From the NCBI GenBank assembly GCA_020723465.1, contig DYIW01000008.1, forward strand, positions 1 through 43,877: a DNA stretch of 43,877 nucleotides. The letters run 5' to 3'. Of the stretch, positions 25,746 through 35,044 are shown one piece after another; the stretch's first letter is position 1, and every line of letters starts with the position of its first letter. The notes below the pieces were generated by a model. It saw nothing but the letters and a program-made list of their open reading frames with translations. It searched no databases and was not told where the DNA came from. Made by a program: the position numbers and the translations under genes. The stretch is from Phycisphaera mikurensis. Lineage in GTDB: Bacteria > Planctomycetota > B15-G4 > JADJEK01.

Positions 25746-27500
25746 TCAGACTCGCGGCAGGGCCTGGGCGAGCAGCCTCGCCAGGCGCGCCTGTTCGCAG
25801 GGCAGCGGCGGTTCGCCGTCGCTTCTCCAGCGCGCGGCGATGACCGCGGCCCGTTCCAGGAGCGGTTCGGCCGTGCTGCGCGCGAGAGGCGCGAGCAACG
25901 TCACGTGCTCGGCGCCGGCGCCCGCGCGGGCCGCGGCGCACAGGATCAAGGCCGCCGCGTCCTGATCGAGGAGCGCGGTCTCGAACACCGTGCCGAGCGC
26001 GCGCGGCCCGTCGAGGGCGCCGGCCTCCGCGAGCCCCAGGGCGGCGCGGGCGCGGCGCGCGGGCTGGCACTCGCGGTCCGCGAACACGGCAGCCAGGCAG
26101 TCGCGGAGCGTCCCGTTCGCGCAGAGCAGGGTCTCGACCAGACGCTCGCCCCAGGGCCCGCGCGCGGCCGCGCGCGCCAGGCGCGGCGCATCAGGGGCCG
26201 CGCGCAGCACGCGCACCATCGCCAGGCGCACGTCGGCACGGGCGGCGGCCGCGTGCGGTCCGCCGGCGCGCGCGTCCGTCTCGACGCCGGCGCCGAGCAA
26301 AGTGTAGAGCGCGGCCGCGCCGCCGATCCGCACCACGGCGTCGAGCGCCGCGCGCCGCAGGCGCGGCGTGGCGAAAAGCGCGCTCAGGGCGGGCAGCGCG
26401 CGCGCACCGCTTTCGTGGGCATAGAACAGGGCGGCCTCGAGCACTTCGGGGTCGGCACAGGCCGAGAGCAGTTCGAGCACCTGCTCGCTGCTCGGCAGGT
26501 CGCGCGCCGCGAGCGCCTGGGCGGCGAACGCGTCGCCGCCGGCGCGGCGCCGCAAGAGCTCGCCCAGGCCGACGTTCCCCATGTCGAGCAGCGCGGTGAG
26601 CGCCAGCTCCCGGACCTCGGGCCGAGCGAGCGCGTCGGCGAGCGTCCGCGCCGCCCGCGGACTGCCGCCGCGCGCCAGGCCGGCCGCCGCCGGCCCGGCA
26701 AGCCGCGCGTCGACCAGCAACCGCTCCAGCCGATCCACCTCCTGATCGCCGGCGAGCTGGCCGAGCGCCACGAGCGCCGCGGGCGCGGTCTCGGCGCGCA
26801 GCGCGGCCTCGCGCAGCGCAGGCACGGCGGCGGTGAGGGAAAGCTCGGCCGCGCCGCGAATGGCGGCCGCGGCGAAGTCCGCGTCCGCGGCCTTGATGGC
26901 CGCGACCACGATGCCCTCGATGGGCCAGTCCTCAGCCGCCAAGGAAGCGGTGCGCAGCTCGAACTCTCCGCGGTAGTCCGCGGCGCAGCCGGCCTGGAAC
27001 AGCGCGTCGTACACGGCACGGCGCGCGGCCTCGAGCCGGGCCGGAGCGACCGCGTCCGCGGGCGCCGGCGGCGTGCCGGCGCACGCGAGCGGGCTGTCGC
27101 TCCGCTCCGCGCCCCTGCCTGGCTGCGGCAGGAAGCACGGGAGCCAGAGCTCGCGCGAGAGCAGCAGGGCAACGGCGGCCGCGGCTGCAACCAGGAACCA
27201 GCGGGCGCGCGACGCGCGTGCCACAGGCGCTGTCTGGGCTCCGCTCGGCGCCGCGGCGTCGATGCGGCGGAGCACGCCGGCGGCGATGCGGTCCTCGAAG
27301 CCGCTGTCCGGTTCGAGCCCGCAGGAGCGGTGCAGCAGCTCCTCCACCTGCAGGTGGAAGTCGACGGCCTCGCGGCAGAGGGAGCAGCCCTCGAGGTGCG
27401 ACTCGAAGGCGATGCGCGGGGCCGCGGGCAGCTCGCCGTCGACGTGCAGGAGCAGTCGCCCGCGCCAGGCGCGGCAGCCGACCTTATGCGGCCTTTTCAT
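25746..27500 (-). CDS. Anti-sigma factor-like zf-HC2 protein with TM helix and extracytoplasmic HEAT-like repeats
   Basis: HVDGELPAAPRIAFESHLEGCSLCREAV (zinc finger), TM RWFLVAAAAAVALLLSRELWL, then Ala-rich HEAT-like helices. ATG at 27500 overlaps the sigma gene stop by 4 bp. Confidence 0.75.
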   Translation of the reverse strand: MKRPHKVGCRAWRGRLLLHVDGELPAAPRIAFESHLEGCSLCREAVDFHLQVEELLHRSCGLEPDSGFEDRIAAGVLRRIDAAAPSGAQTAPVARASRARWFLVAAAAAVALLLSRELWLPCFLPQPGRGAERSDSPLACAGTPPAPADAVAPARLEAARRAVYDALFQAGCAADYRGEFELRTASLAAEDWPIEGIVVAAIKAADADFAAAAIRGAAELSLTAAVPALREAALRAETAPAALVALGQLAGDQEVDRLERLLVDARLAGPAAAGLARGGSPRAARTLADALARPEVRELALTALLDMGNVGLGELLRRRAGGDAFAAQALAARDLPSSEQVLELLSACADPEVLEAALFYAHESGARALPALSALFATPRLRRAALDAVVRIGGAAALYTLLGAGVETDARAGGPHAAAARADVRLAMVRVLRAAPDAPRLARAAARGPWGERLVETLLCANGTLRDCLAAVFADRECQPARRARAALGLAEAGALDGPRALGTVFETALLDQDAAALILCAAARAGAGAEHVTLLAPLARSTAEPLLERAAVIAARWRSDGEPPLPCEQARLARLLAQALPRV

Positions 27501-28081
27501 GGTCCTTCTCCGAGCAGGTGCTCGCAGCGGCGCCGCAGGGACTGGCGCGCGAGCGAAACGTACACGCGGGCCGCGCCCGGCGTCGTGCCGAGGACCGCCG
27601 CCACCTCGGCGTACGCCAGGCCTTCGTAGACCTTCAGGAGGAGGGCAGCCTTCTGCCGCGGCGGCAGCTCCTCGAGGACTCTCTGCAGGTGCTCGGCGTC
27701 GTCGCGCGCCGCGGCGTGCCGTGCGGGACCGGCCGCGGGGCAAGGGAGGGCCGCGCCATCGTGCCCGCCTCTCCCGAACGTGCGCTCGCGTCGCGCCCGC
27801 TGGCGAATCTGGTCCTGTGCGAGGTTGAACGTGATGTGCAGGATCCAGGTCTTGAACGAGGCATGCCCGCGAAACGACGCCAGCGCCAGGAAGGCGTTTG
27901 TAAAAGCATCCTGGACAACGTCTTCCGCGTCCTCGCGGCTCTCGAGCAGGCGCGAGGCGATGCGGGCCGCGGCGCGCGCGTGTCGCCGTACGAGCTGCTC
28001 GAAGGCGCTCCGGTCCCCGGTCCTGGCAGCGGCCAGCAGGAGCGCGTCCTCGCCCGTCAAGGCCATCGCCGCCGTTCTCAT
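27497..28081 (-). CDS. ECF RNA polymerase sigma factor
   Basis: GDRSAFEQLVRRHARAAARIASRLLESREDAEDVVQDAFTNAFLALASFRGHASFKTWILHITFNLAQDQIRQRARRE ... LEELPPRQKAALLLKVYEGLAYAEVAAVLGTTPGAARVYVSLARQSLRRR. Confidence 0.93.
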   Translation of the reverse strand: MRTAAMALTGEDALLLAAARTGDRSAFEQLVRRHARAAARIASRLLESREDAEDVVQDAFTNAFLALASFRGHASFKTWILHITFNLAQDQIRQRARRERTFGRGGHDGAALPCPAAGPARHAAARDDAEHLQRVLEELPPRQKAALLLKVYEGLAYAEVAAVLGTTPGAARVYVSLARQSLRRRCEHLLGEGP

Positions 28082-28265
28082 GCGGAAACTCCGAAGCGTG
28101 CAGACGCTCGGCGCCGCCCGACGTTAATGGCTTTCCCGGCCGGCGCGGCCCGATTCTTCCTAGCGCGCGGCGCGCGAGTGGTGACGGACGCGAGCGCCCG
28201 CGGATTTCTCGCGGCGGCGGGAGTGGCGCGTTCGTTTCCCACCACCTCGCACTATCATCGCACTC

Positions 28266-29462
28266 GTGATCCCCGCGGAACGAACGCACAACCCTCGCGT
28301 CATCGCCGGCACGCTGGCCGGCTTCGAGGGGTTCGGCCGCTTCCACTCGGCGGTGTTTGATCCGCTGCGCTCCCTGCTGCCGGTGGCGGTGGAAGTCGAA
28401 GCAGTGCCGGCGGAGTCCTTCTCGCTCTACGCCGACTCGTTCCGCGCTCGCGGCTTCGTGCTCGACGAGCGGCCGCTGGAGCGCGGGCGCATGGCCTTCG
28501 CCGGGCCGTTCGCCCAGTTCTCGCTTCTTGCCGGCGTCGAGGAGGAGAGCCCGCCCGGCTTCAAGGAGCTGGCGCACGCCGTGGCCCGCGCCGTGGCGTG
28601 CCGCTTCACCGAGGAATTCGAGGTGCCGGCGCGCAAGCGCGTGCTGCGCTTCGGCCGGCGGCCGCTGATCATGGGCGTGCTGAACGTCACGCCCGACTCG
28701 TTCTCGGACGGGGGCTGGTTCGTACAGCCCGACGAGGCCATCGCGCGCGCCTTCCAGATGGTCGAGGAAGGAGCGGACATCGTCGACGTGGGCGCGGAAT
28801 CGACGCGGCCGGGTGCTGCTCCGGTGGAGGCGGAGGAGGAGATGCGGCGCCTGCTGCCGGTCATCAAGGTGCTGGCCGAGCAGCTTCCCGCGCCGCTCTC
28901 CCTCGACACCATGAAGAGCCGCGTGGCGGAGCGCTTCCTCGACATGGGGGTGGACCTGATCAACGACACCAGCGGGCTTGAGTTCGACCCGCGCCTGGCC
29001 GAGGTCGCCGCGCGCCGCGGCTGCGCGCTGGTGATCAACCACATGCGCGGGTCTCCGCGCACCATGCAGCAGGCGCCGCGCTACGATGACGTGGCGGCGG
29101 AGGTCTGCCGGAGCCTCCGCGAGCGCCTCGAGCGCGCGCTGCGGGCGGGCGTCTTGGAAGAGAGGGTGATCCTCGATCCGGGAATCGGCTTCGGCAAGCG
29201 CGTCGAGGACAACCTCGATCTCCTCGCCAGGATCGAGGAGCTCCGGTCGCTCGGGCGGCCCGTGCTCATTGGCTGCTCGCGCAAGTCGTTCCTGGGCGAG
29301 TTGACTGGACGCGCGCCGGGCGAACGGCGCGCGGCCACCACGGCCACGACCGCTCTGGCGGCGCTGCGCGGCGTGAAGATGGTGCGCGTACACGACGTAC
29401 GCGACGCGGTGGACGCACTCAAGGTGCTGGACGCGATCGATGAGCGTCATCGAGTGGCATAA
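28266..29462 (+). CDS. folP: Dihydropteroate synthase with about 125-aa N-terminal extension
   Basis: PLIMGVLNVTPDSFSDGG, ADIVDVGAESTRPGAAPV, LIND, LVINHMRGSPRTMQ, LDPGIGFGK, GCSRKSFLGELTG. GTG start. Confidence 0.93.
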   Translation: MIPAERTHNPRVIAGTLAGFEGFGRFHSAVFDPLRSLLPVAVEVEAVPAESFSLYADSFRARGFVLDERPLERGRMAFAGPFAQFSLLAGVEEESPPGFKELAHAVARAVACRFTEEFEVPARKRVLRFGRRPLIMGVLNVTPDSFSDGGWFVQPDEAIARAFQMVEEGADIVDVGAESTRPGAAPVEAEEEMRRLLPVIKVLAEQLPAPLSLDTMKSRVAERFLDMGVDLINDTSGLEFDPRLAEVAARRGCALVINHMRGSPRTMQQAPRYDDVAAEVCRSLRERLERALRAGVLEERVILDPGIGFGKRVEDNLDLLARIEELRSLGRPVLIGCSRKSFLGELTGRAPGERRAATTATTALAALRGVKMVRVHDVRDAVDALKVLDAIDERHRVA

Positions 29463-30597
29463 GCTCGTAGAGATCCTGATCTTCTGGCTCGGGATCTACT
29501 TGATCCTGCGCTCGCTCCGGCGCACGCGCGGCCTGGGGGTCTTGAAGGGCGGCGTGGCCTTCATCGTCGGCATCTACCTGTTCTCGAAGCTGCTCGAGAC
29601 CAAGGGCATCGAGATGTCGCGTCTGAACTTCGCCATCGAGAACCTGGTCACCGTCGCCTTGATCGCCTTCGTCATCATCTTCCAGCCGGAGCTGCGGCGC
29701 GGCTTGACGCGCCTGGGCGAGAAGCCCTTCTCCTGGCTGGCCGGACCGGCGGCGGGACGGAGCGTCTCGCCCATCGTCGAGGCGGCGGGCCACATGTCGC
29801 GGCGCCGCATCGGCGCGCTCGTCGCGATGGAGCGCAACGTCGGCATCGGCGGCATCATCGAGAGCGGGGTGCCGCTCTCGGCCGAGGTCACGGCGCCCCT
29901 GCTCGAGTCGATCTTCTATCCGAACGCGCCGCTGCACGACGGCGCGGTGGTGGTGCGCGGCTCGCGCGTGGTCGCGGCGCGCTGCCTCCTGCCCCTGTCC
30001 GACAGTCCGGATCTGGGGCCGGAAGTGGGCACGCGCCATCGCGCCGCGGTCGGCCTGACCGAGGAGACCGACGCCATCGTCGTCGTCGTGTCGGAGCAGA
30101 CCGGCCGCATCTCGGTGGCGCACTACGGCACGATCCGGCCGATGCGCGACATGCGCGAGCTGGAAGAGGCCATCACCAGGATCCTGGATGGCGGGCGGCT
30201 GGAGCCGGTGGCGGGCGAGCGGCCGGCGGAGCATCAGGAAGCAAAGAGCGGCTTCTGGACCAGGGCCGGGGCCCCGGCGGACGGCGAGCGCGAGTCCGCT
30301 TCGACGGCGGCGGTCCGGGACCGCTCCGGGGCGGTCCCGCCCGGCGAACGGACGGTGCGCGTCGAGCGGCCCGTCCGAGACCGATCCGCCGCCGGCACGC
30401 CGGTGCGGAATCCCGCGGCTCAGCCGCCTGCGGGCGAGGAACCCGGCCGCAGGGAGCGGGGCGCGGCGGACGCGCCGGCGGGCGGCGAGGCGGCGGACGC
30501 GGGGCCGGCCGCCCGCCCCCGGGTCGAGGCGCTGCGCGTGCGGAAGGACGCTGCCGCCGGTTCGCAGGACACGGAGGCCGGGCCGGCGCCCGCGTAG
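29440..30597 (+). CDS. cdaA: Diadenylate cyclase (CdaA/DacA type) with long low-complexity C-terminal tail
   Basis: Three N-terminal TM segments; DAC motifs PLHDGAVVVRG and GTRHRAAVGLTEETDAIVVVVSEQTGRISVA; next to ybbR-like gene and glmM. Confidence 0.93.
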   Translation: MSVIEWHKLVEILIFWLGIYLILRSLRRTRGLGVLKGGVAFIVGIYLFSKLLETKGIEMSRLNFAIENLVTVALIAFVIIFQPELRRGLTRLGEKPFSWLAGPAAGRSVSPIVEAAGHMSRRRIGALVAMERNVGIGGIIESGVPLSAEVTAPLLESIFYPNAPLHDGAVVVRGSRVVAARCLLPLSDSPDLGPEVGTRHRAAVGLTEETDAIVVVVSEQTGRISVAHYGTIRPMRDMRELEEAITRILDGGRLEPVAGERPAEHQEAKSGFWTRAGAPADGERESASTAAVRDRSGAVPPGERTVRVERPVRDRSAAGTPVRNPAAQPPAGEEPGRRERGAADAPAGGEAADAGPAARPRVEALRVRKDAAAGSQDTEAGPAPA

Positions 30598-30604
30598 GTG
30601 AGGC

Positions 30605-31744
30605 GTGTTGTCCAGGGCGAGACACTTGTGGGTGCGTTTGACGCGTGGTCTCTGGCGCGAGCGCATGAGCGTCTTCGTGTCTCTGCTCGGCGCCGTCATG
30701 CTCTGGTACTTGCTCGACAAGAAGGTGGTGAAGGAGCAGGTGTTCACTCTCGATGTGGACCACGTGGCGGAGGGGGACGTCTGGCCGCAGGTGCCCGGGC
30801 TCTACCTGCGCATCCCGAACGGGCTGGCCTACCAGAGCGTGAAGCCGGATAGGGTCGACGTGCTGGTCGAAGGCACGGCGGAACACCTGGCGCGTCTCGA
30901 GGACACGCTGCGCGGCCAGTTCGACGTTCCCGAGGACTTTCTTGGCGGCGAGCCCTTCTGCACCAAGGACTTGGTAGTGGACCAGGCCTTCTCCTTCCCG
31001 GCGCGCGAAGCCATGCCTGGTCTGCGCATCGTGTCGCCGGGCACGATCACTCTGACCCTGTCGCGGCGCATGGAGTTCATGCTCTCGCTCGACGCCAGCA
31101 ACCTCGAGTTCGAGGACGCGAAGATGGCGGAGTCCGTGGACGTGCGCTTCAGCCCCAGCAGCGTGCGCGTGTACGGTCCGGTGCGGGGCATCGACCTGCT
31201 GCAGTCCAGGCCGGATCTCTTCAAGCTGGCGCAGATCGACGCCCGGAACTTCGAGAACGCCCTGCGCAGCGGCCTGTCGGCCCGCGCGCGCCACCGCCGC
31301 TTCCTCGAGGACAACGACGCGCTCAAGAACCTGGAGGTCGTGAACGACACGATCACGATCACTTTCGAGCGGCGTGAGAAGTTCATCGAGCGGGTGCTCG
31401 AGAACGTCGAGGTCATGCACTTGATCCCGGCCGAGGCGCGTCCCGAGGGCCTCGACCCGGACAGCCCGCTGAGCATCGACCCACCCGCCGTCACCCTGCG
31501 TCTCAAGGTGCCCGAGAGCTACTTCGCCGCCGACCGCACGGAGGCGAGCCTGCGGCGCGACCTGGACGTGTACGTCGACCTGGGTGACATGCCGTCCAGC
31601 GTGCATGCCGCCAGGCTCGAACCGCGTGTGCACGGCCTGCCCGCGGGCGCCTCCTGCGTGGTCGAGCCCGCGCTCATCGACGTGGTCTGGAACATCCCGG
31701 ACGTCGATACCGAGGGCGGCGCCCCGGAGTCGGACTCGCAATGA
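30605..31744 (+). CDS. cdaR: YbbR/CdaR-like protein
   Basis: N-terminal TM (MSVFVSLLGAVMLWYLLDKKVV), repeated beta-rich YbbR-like modules, position between cdaA and glmM. TTG start at 30605 or ATG at 30665. Confidence 0.8.
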   Translation: MLSRARHLWVRLTRGLWRERMSVFVSLLGAVMLWYLLDKKVVKEQVFTLDVDHVAEGDVWPQVPGLYLRIPNGLAYQSVKPDRVDVLVEGTAEHLARLEDTLRGQFDVPEDFLGGEPFCTKDLVVDQAFSFPAREAMPGLRIVSPGTITLTLSRRMEFMLSLDASNLEFEDAKMAESVDVRFSPSSVRVYGPVRGIDLLQSRPDLFKLAQIDARNFENALRSGLSARARHRRFLEDNDALKNLEVVNDTITITFERREKFIERVLENVEVMHLIPAEARPEGLDPDSPLSIDPPAVTLRLKVPESYFAADRTEASLRRDLDVYVDLGDMPSSVHAARLEPRVHGLPAGASCVVEPALIDVVWNIPDVDTEGGAPESDSQ

Positions 31745-33111
31745 CGAGACCGCGGCACTTCGGCACGGACGGGTTGCGCGGCGTGGCCAACACCGGCATG
31801 CTCGCTCCCGAGCAAGTGGTTGCGCTGGGCCGGGCCATCAGCCGCCTGGTGCGCCGGGAAGGCGGGGGGAGCGCCGCCCTGGCGCGCGACCCGCGGCGCT
31901 CCTCGCCGCTGCTCGCGGCGGCGGTGGCGGCCGGGATCGTCGCTGAGGGGGTGGACGTTCTCGATCTGGGTGTGCTGCCCACCCCGGCGCTCGCGGCCCT
32001 GCTGCCCTCCCTCGGCGCGACGCTGGGCGTGGTCGTCTCGGCCTCGCACAATCCCATGCAGGACAACGGCATCAAGGTGCTTGGGAAGGACGGCGCCAAG
32101 CTCGACGACGCGCTCGAGGCGTGGCTCGAGGAGCAGATGGCCCTGCCTTTGCCCGCAGAGGCGCTGGTCGGCGCGGCCGTGGGCGACGTGCGCATTCTGG
32201 AGCGACCGGTCGAGCGCTACCTCGAGCATGTCGGTTCGCTCTTCCCGGGCCTCGACCTGCACGGGCTCAAGCTCGTCGTCGATTGCGCGCACGGCGCGAC
32301 CTCGGCGGCCGCGCCGGCGCTGCTGAGGCGGTTCGGCGCGGAAGTCGTGGCCCTTTTCGCCCAGCCGGATGGCCTCAACATCAACGCCGAATGCGGCGCT
32401 GTTCATCCGGAGCGCATGGCTCGGGCGGTGCGGGAGCGCTCCGCCGACGCGGGCGTGGCGCTCGACGGCGACGGGGACCGCGCCATCCTCGCGAGCAGCG
32501 ACGGCTCGATCCAGGACGGGGACCGCGTGCTGTTCGCCTGCGGCGGCCGTCTGCTCGAACAGGGACGGCTGAAGGACCGGGTCGTGGTCGGGACGGTGAT
32601 GACGAACTTCGGCCTGGAACTGGCGCTCGCGCGCCTCGGCGCGCGCCTGGTGCGCACGCCGGTGGGTGACCGCCACGTGGCCGCCGCCCTGCGCGCGAAC
32701 GGCTGGTCCCTGGGAGGGGAACCCTCCGGGCACATCATCTTCGGCAGCGAGAACGCCTTCATCGGCGACGGGCTGGTCACTGCCCTCAAGGCCTGCGCGC
32801 TCATGCGCCACAGCGGCGCCCCGCTGCATGTGCTGGCCGCGGGGCTCGAGCCCGTGCCGCAGGTGCTCCTGAACGTCCCGGTGGAGCAGAAGCCGCCCAT
32901 CGAGTCCCTGCCCTCGGTCATGGAGTGCATCGGGGCGGCAGAACGGGAGCTGGCCGGCTCCGGGCGCGTGCTGGTGCGCTACTCAGGCACCGAGAAGCTG
33001 CTGCGTGTCATGGTGGAGGGCACGGACGGCGCCGTCGTCAGGCGCTGCGCGGCGAGCATCGCCGAGGCCGTCAGGGAGCGGATCGGCGCCGCCGGAGGGC
33101 CGCAGCCATGA
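31741..33111 (+). CDS. glmM: Phosphoglucosamine mutase
   Basis: FGTDGLRGVANTGMLAPE, VVVSASHNPMQDNGIKVLG, ALDGDGDRAI, GEPSGHIIF, VRYSGTEKLLRVMVEG. Confidence 0.95.
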   Translation: MTRPRHFGTDGLRGVANTGMLAPEQVVALGRAISRLVRREGGGSAALARDPRRSSPLLAAAVAAGIVAEGVDVLDLGVLPTPALAALLPSLGATLGVVVSASHNPMQDNGIKVLGKDGAKLDDALEAWLEEQMALPLPAEALVGAAVGDVRILERPVERYLEHVGSLFPGLDLHGLKLVVDCAHGATSAAAPALLRRFGAEVVALFAQPDGLNINAECGAVHPERMARAVRERSADAGVALDGDGDRAILASSDGSIQDGDRVLFACGGRLLEQGRLKDRVVVGTVMTNFGLELALARLGARLVRTPVGDRHVAAALRANGWSLGGEPSGHIIFGSENAFIGDGLVTALKACALMRHSGAPLHVLAAGLEPVPQVLLNVPVEQKPPIESLPSVMECIGAAERELAGSGRVLVRYSGTEKLLRVMVEGTDGAVVRRCAASIAEAVRERIGAAGGPQP

Positions 33112-33845
33112 TCGCGCTCGGCCTGGAGGCTTCGGCGCGCGTCGGCTCGGTGGCGCTCTACCGCGGGGAAGAGGGCCGGCGCGGTCAGACCGTCGAGGTG
33201 GAGCTCGGCGAGGAGCGCGGCCACGCGCGCGCCCTCGCTCCGGCCATCCAGGACCTGCTCGCGCACCACGGAGTCGGGCCGCGCGATCTCGACTTGATCG
33301 TCGTCGGCCTCGGCCCGGGCGGCTACACGGGAGTACGCCTGGCCCTGGCCACGGCCAAGACGCTCTCCGCCTGCCTCGAGAAGCCGCTCCTTGGCGTGCC
33401 GTCGACCGCCGTGCTCGCGGCGCACCCGCGCGTGCCCCCGGGCGCCGTGCTCGCCGCCGTGGACGCGCGCCACGGGCTGGTCTACGGCGGCCTGTACCAC
33501 AAGGACGAGCACGGCCTGCCGAGCGAGGTCGAGGCGCCGTTCCTGCGGCCCGCCGCGGAGCTCCTGGCGGCCCTCGCTCCCGCGACCTTCGTGGCCGGCG
33601 ACGGCTGCGCGGTGCTGCAGCGCGCGGCTGGCCGGGCCGTGCCAGGCGACGCGACGCTGATGCCGCGCGCCGGCGACCTCCTCGCCCTCGGCCTGGCGCG
33701 TCGCGCGCGTGGCGAGAGGGACGAGGAACGAACCCTGCTGCCGCTCTATCTACGTCCGTCCGAGGCCGAGATCCGCTACGAGCGGCTGCGGCGCGAGGGG
33801 CGCGTGTCTGCGCGCAGCGAACCGGAGGAAAGGCGCGAACGATGA
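33108..33845 (+). CDS. tsaB: tRNA threonylcarbamoyladenosine biosynthesis protein TsaB
   Basis: LGLEASARVGSVALYRG, HARALAPAIQDLL, GLGPGGYTGVRLALATAKTLS, VDARHGLVYGGLY. Confidence 0.9.
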   Translation: MIALGLEASARVGSVALYRGEEGRRGQTVEVELGEERGHARALAPAIQDLLAHHGVGPRDLDLIVVGLGPGGYTGVRLALATAKTLSACLEKPLLGVPSTAVLAAHPRVPPGAVLAAVDARHGLVYGGLYHKDEHGLPSEVEAPFLRPAAELLAALAPATFVAGDGCAVLQRAAGRAVPGDATLMPRAGDLLALGLARRARGERDEERTLLPLYLRPSEAEIRYERLRREGRVSARSEPEERRER

Positions 33846-35044
33846 AGAAGTGGCCGCGTGTCTGGGCTGAAGTGGACCTGTCGGCGATCTCGCACAACCT
33901 GGCGGTGATCCGCAACCGCCTGCGAGGCCGGCGCAGGATCATGCTCGTGCTCAAGGCGGACGCGTACGGCCACGGCGCCATCGCCGTGGCGCGGCACGTC
34001 CTGGCGCGCGGCGAGGCGCAGGCCTTCGGCGTGGGCGACTCCCAGGAGGCGCTGGAGCTGCGTCAGGCCGGCGTCGACGCGCCGCTGCTCATCCTCGGCG
34101 CCATCGTCGACGGGGAGATGAAGGAGGTCATCCAGAACGACGTCGCGGTGTGCGTGCACTCGCGCAGCCGCGTGCGCCTGCTGGAGCGCGAGGCGCGGCG
34201 CCAGGGCAGGAAGTGCCGCGTGCACGTCATGGTGGACACCGGCATGGGCCGGCTCGGCCCGTTCCCGGAGATGGCGCTCGAGGTCGCGCGCGCCGTGGCC
34301 GCCTCCGAGTGGCTCGAGCTGGAGGGCATCGCCACGCACTTTTCCAGCACGCAGAGCGCCGACGACTCTTTCACCCGGCAGCAGCTCGGGCGTTTCAGCG
34401 AGTTCCGCCGCAGCGTCCTGCAGTCCGGGATCGCGCTGCCCATCTGCCACGCCGCCAACAGCGGCGCCGTGCTCTTCGAGGAGCAGAGCGCCTTCGACCT
34501 GGTGCGCGTCGGGGCGGCCGCCTACGGCATCTTCGCGCGCCGCGAGGGCGACGCCAGCCAGTTGCGGCCGAGCCTGTCGCTGCACACGCAGGTGATCTAC
34601 CTGAAGGACGTGCCCGCGGGCACGCCGATCAGCTACAACCGGCTGTTCACTACCCGGCGCAAGACGCGCATCGCCACCTTGCCCGTCGGCTACAACGACG
34701 GCTTGAGCTACGGTCTCTCCAACCGCGGACATGTCCTGATCCGGGGCAGGAAGGCACCCATCGTCGGCGCGGTCTCCATGGATTACTGCATGGTGGACGT
34801 CGGTGAGGTGCCGGGCGTGCGCGCCGGGGATCCGGTCACCGTGATCGGCAGCGACGGCGCGGAGAGCATCACCGTGCCGGAGATGGCGGCGATGCTCCAG
34901 ACCGTTCCCTACGAGATCACCTGCCGCCTGGGCAGGCGGGTCAAGCGCGTCCACCTGCCCGCGCGCAAGCACCCGTCCCTGGCGGCCGCGATCGGCCCGC
35001 GCGAGGAGCCGGTCGTCGCGGCCGAGCGGGTCGCAGAGCATTGA
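33842..35044 (+). CDS. alr: Alanine racemase
   Basis: WAEVDLSAISHNLAVIRNRL, LVLKADAYGHGAIAVAR, VDTGMGRLG, HAANSGAVL, VRVGAAAYGI, VPVGYNDG-like (LPVGYNDGLSYGLSN), GAVSMDYCMVDVG. Confidence 0.95.
   Translation: MKKWPRVWAEVDLSAISHNLAVIRNRLRGRRRIMLVLKADAYGHGAIAVARHVLARGEAQAFGVGDSQEALELRQAGVDAPLLILGAIVDGEMKEVIQNDVAVCVHSRSRVRLLEREARRQGRKCRVHVMVDTGMGRLGPFPEMALEVARAVAASEWLELEGIATHFSSTQSADDSFTRQQLGRFSEFRRSVLQSGIALPICHAANSGAVLFEEQSAFDLVRVGAAAYGIFARREGDASQLRPSLSLHTQVIYLKDVPAGTPISYNRLFTTRRKTRIATLPVGYNDGLSYGLSNRGHVLIRGRKAPIVGAVSMDYCMVDVGEVPGVRAGDPVTVIGSDGAESITVPEMAAMLQTVPYEITCRLGRRVKRVHLPARKHPSLAAAIGPREEPVVAAERVAEH

Noticed and set aside
25137-27629. 830-aa plus-strand ORF
   Set aside because: Antisense to anti-sigma and secretin-N-like genes; it also runs through the non-coding heptamer gap.
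27501-29450. N-terminal part of the 1234-aa minus-strand ORF 25746..29450
   Set aside because: The extension overlaps the ECF sigma gene in another frame and is antisense to folP; the real anti-sigma protein starts at 27500.
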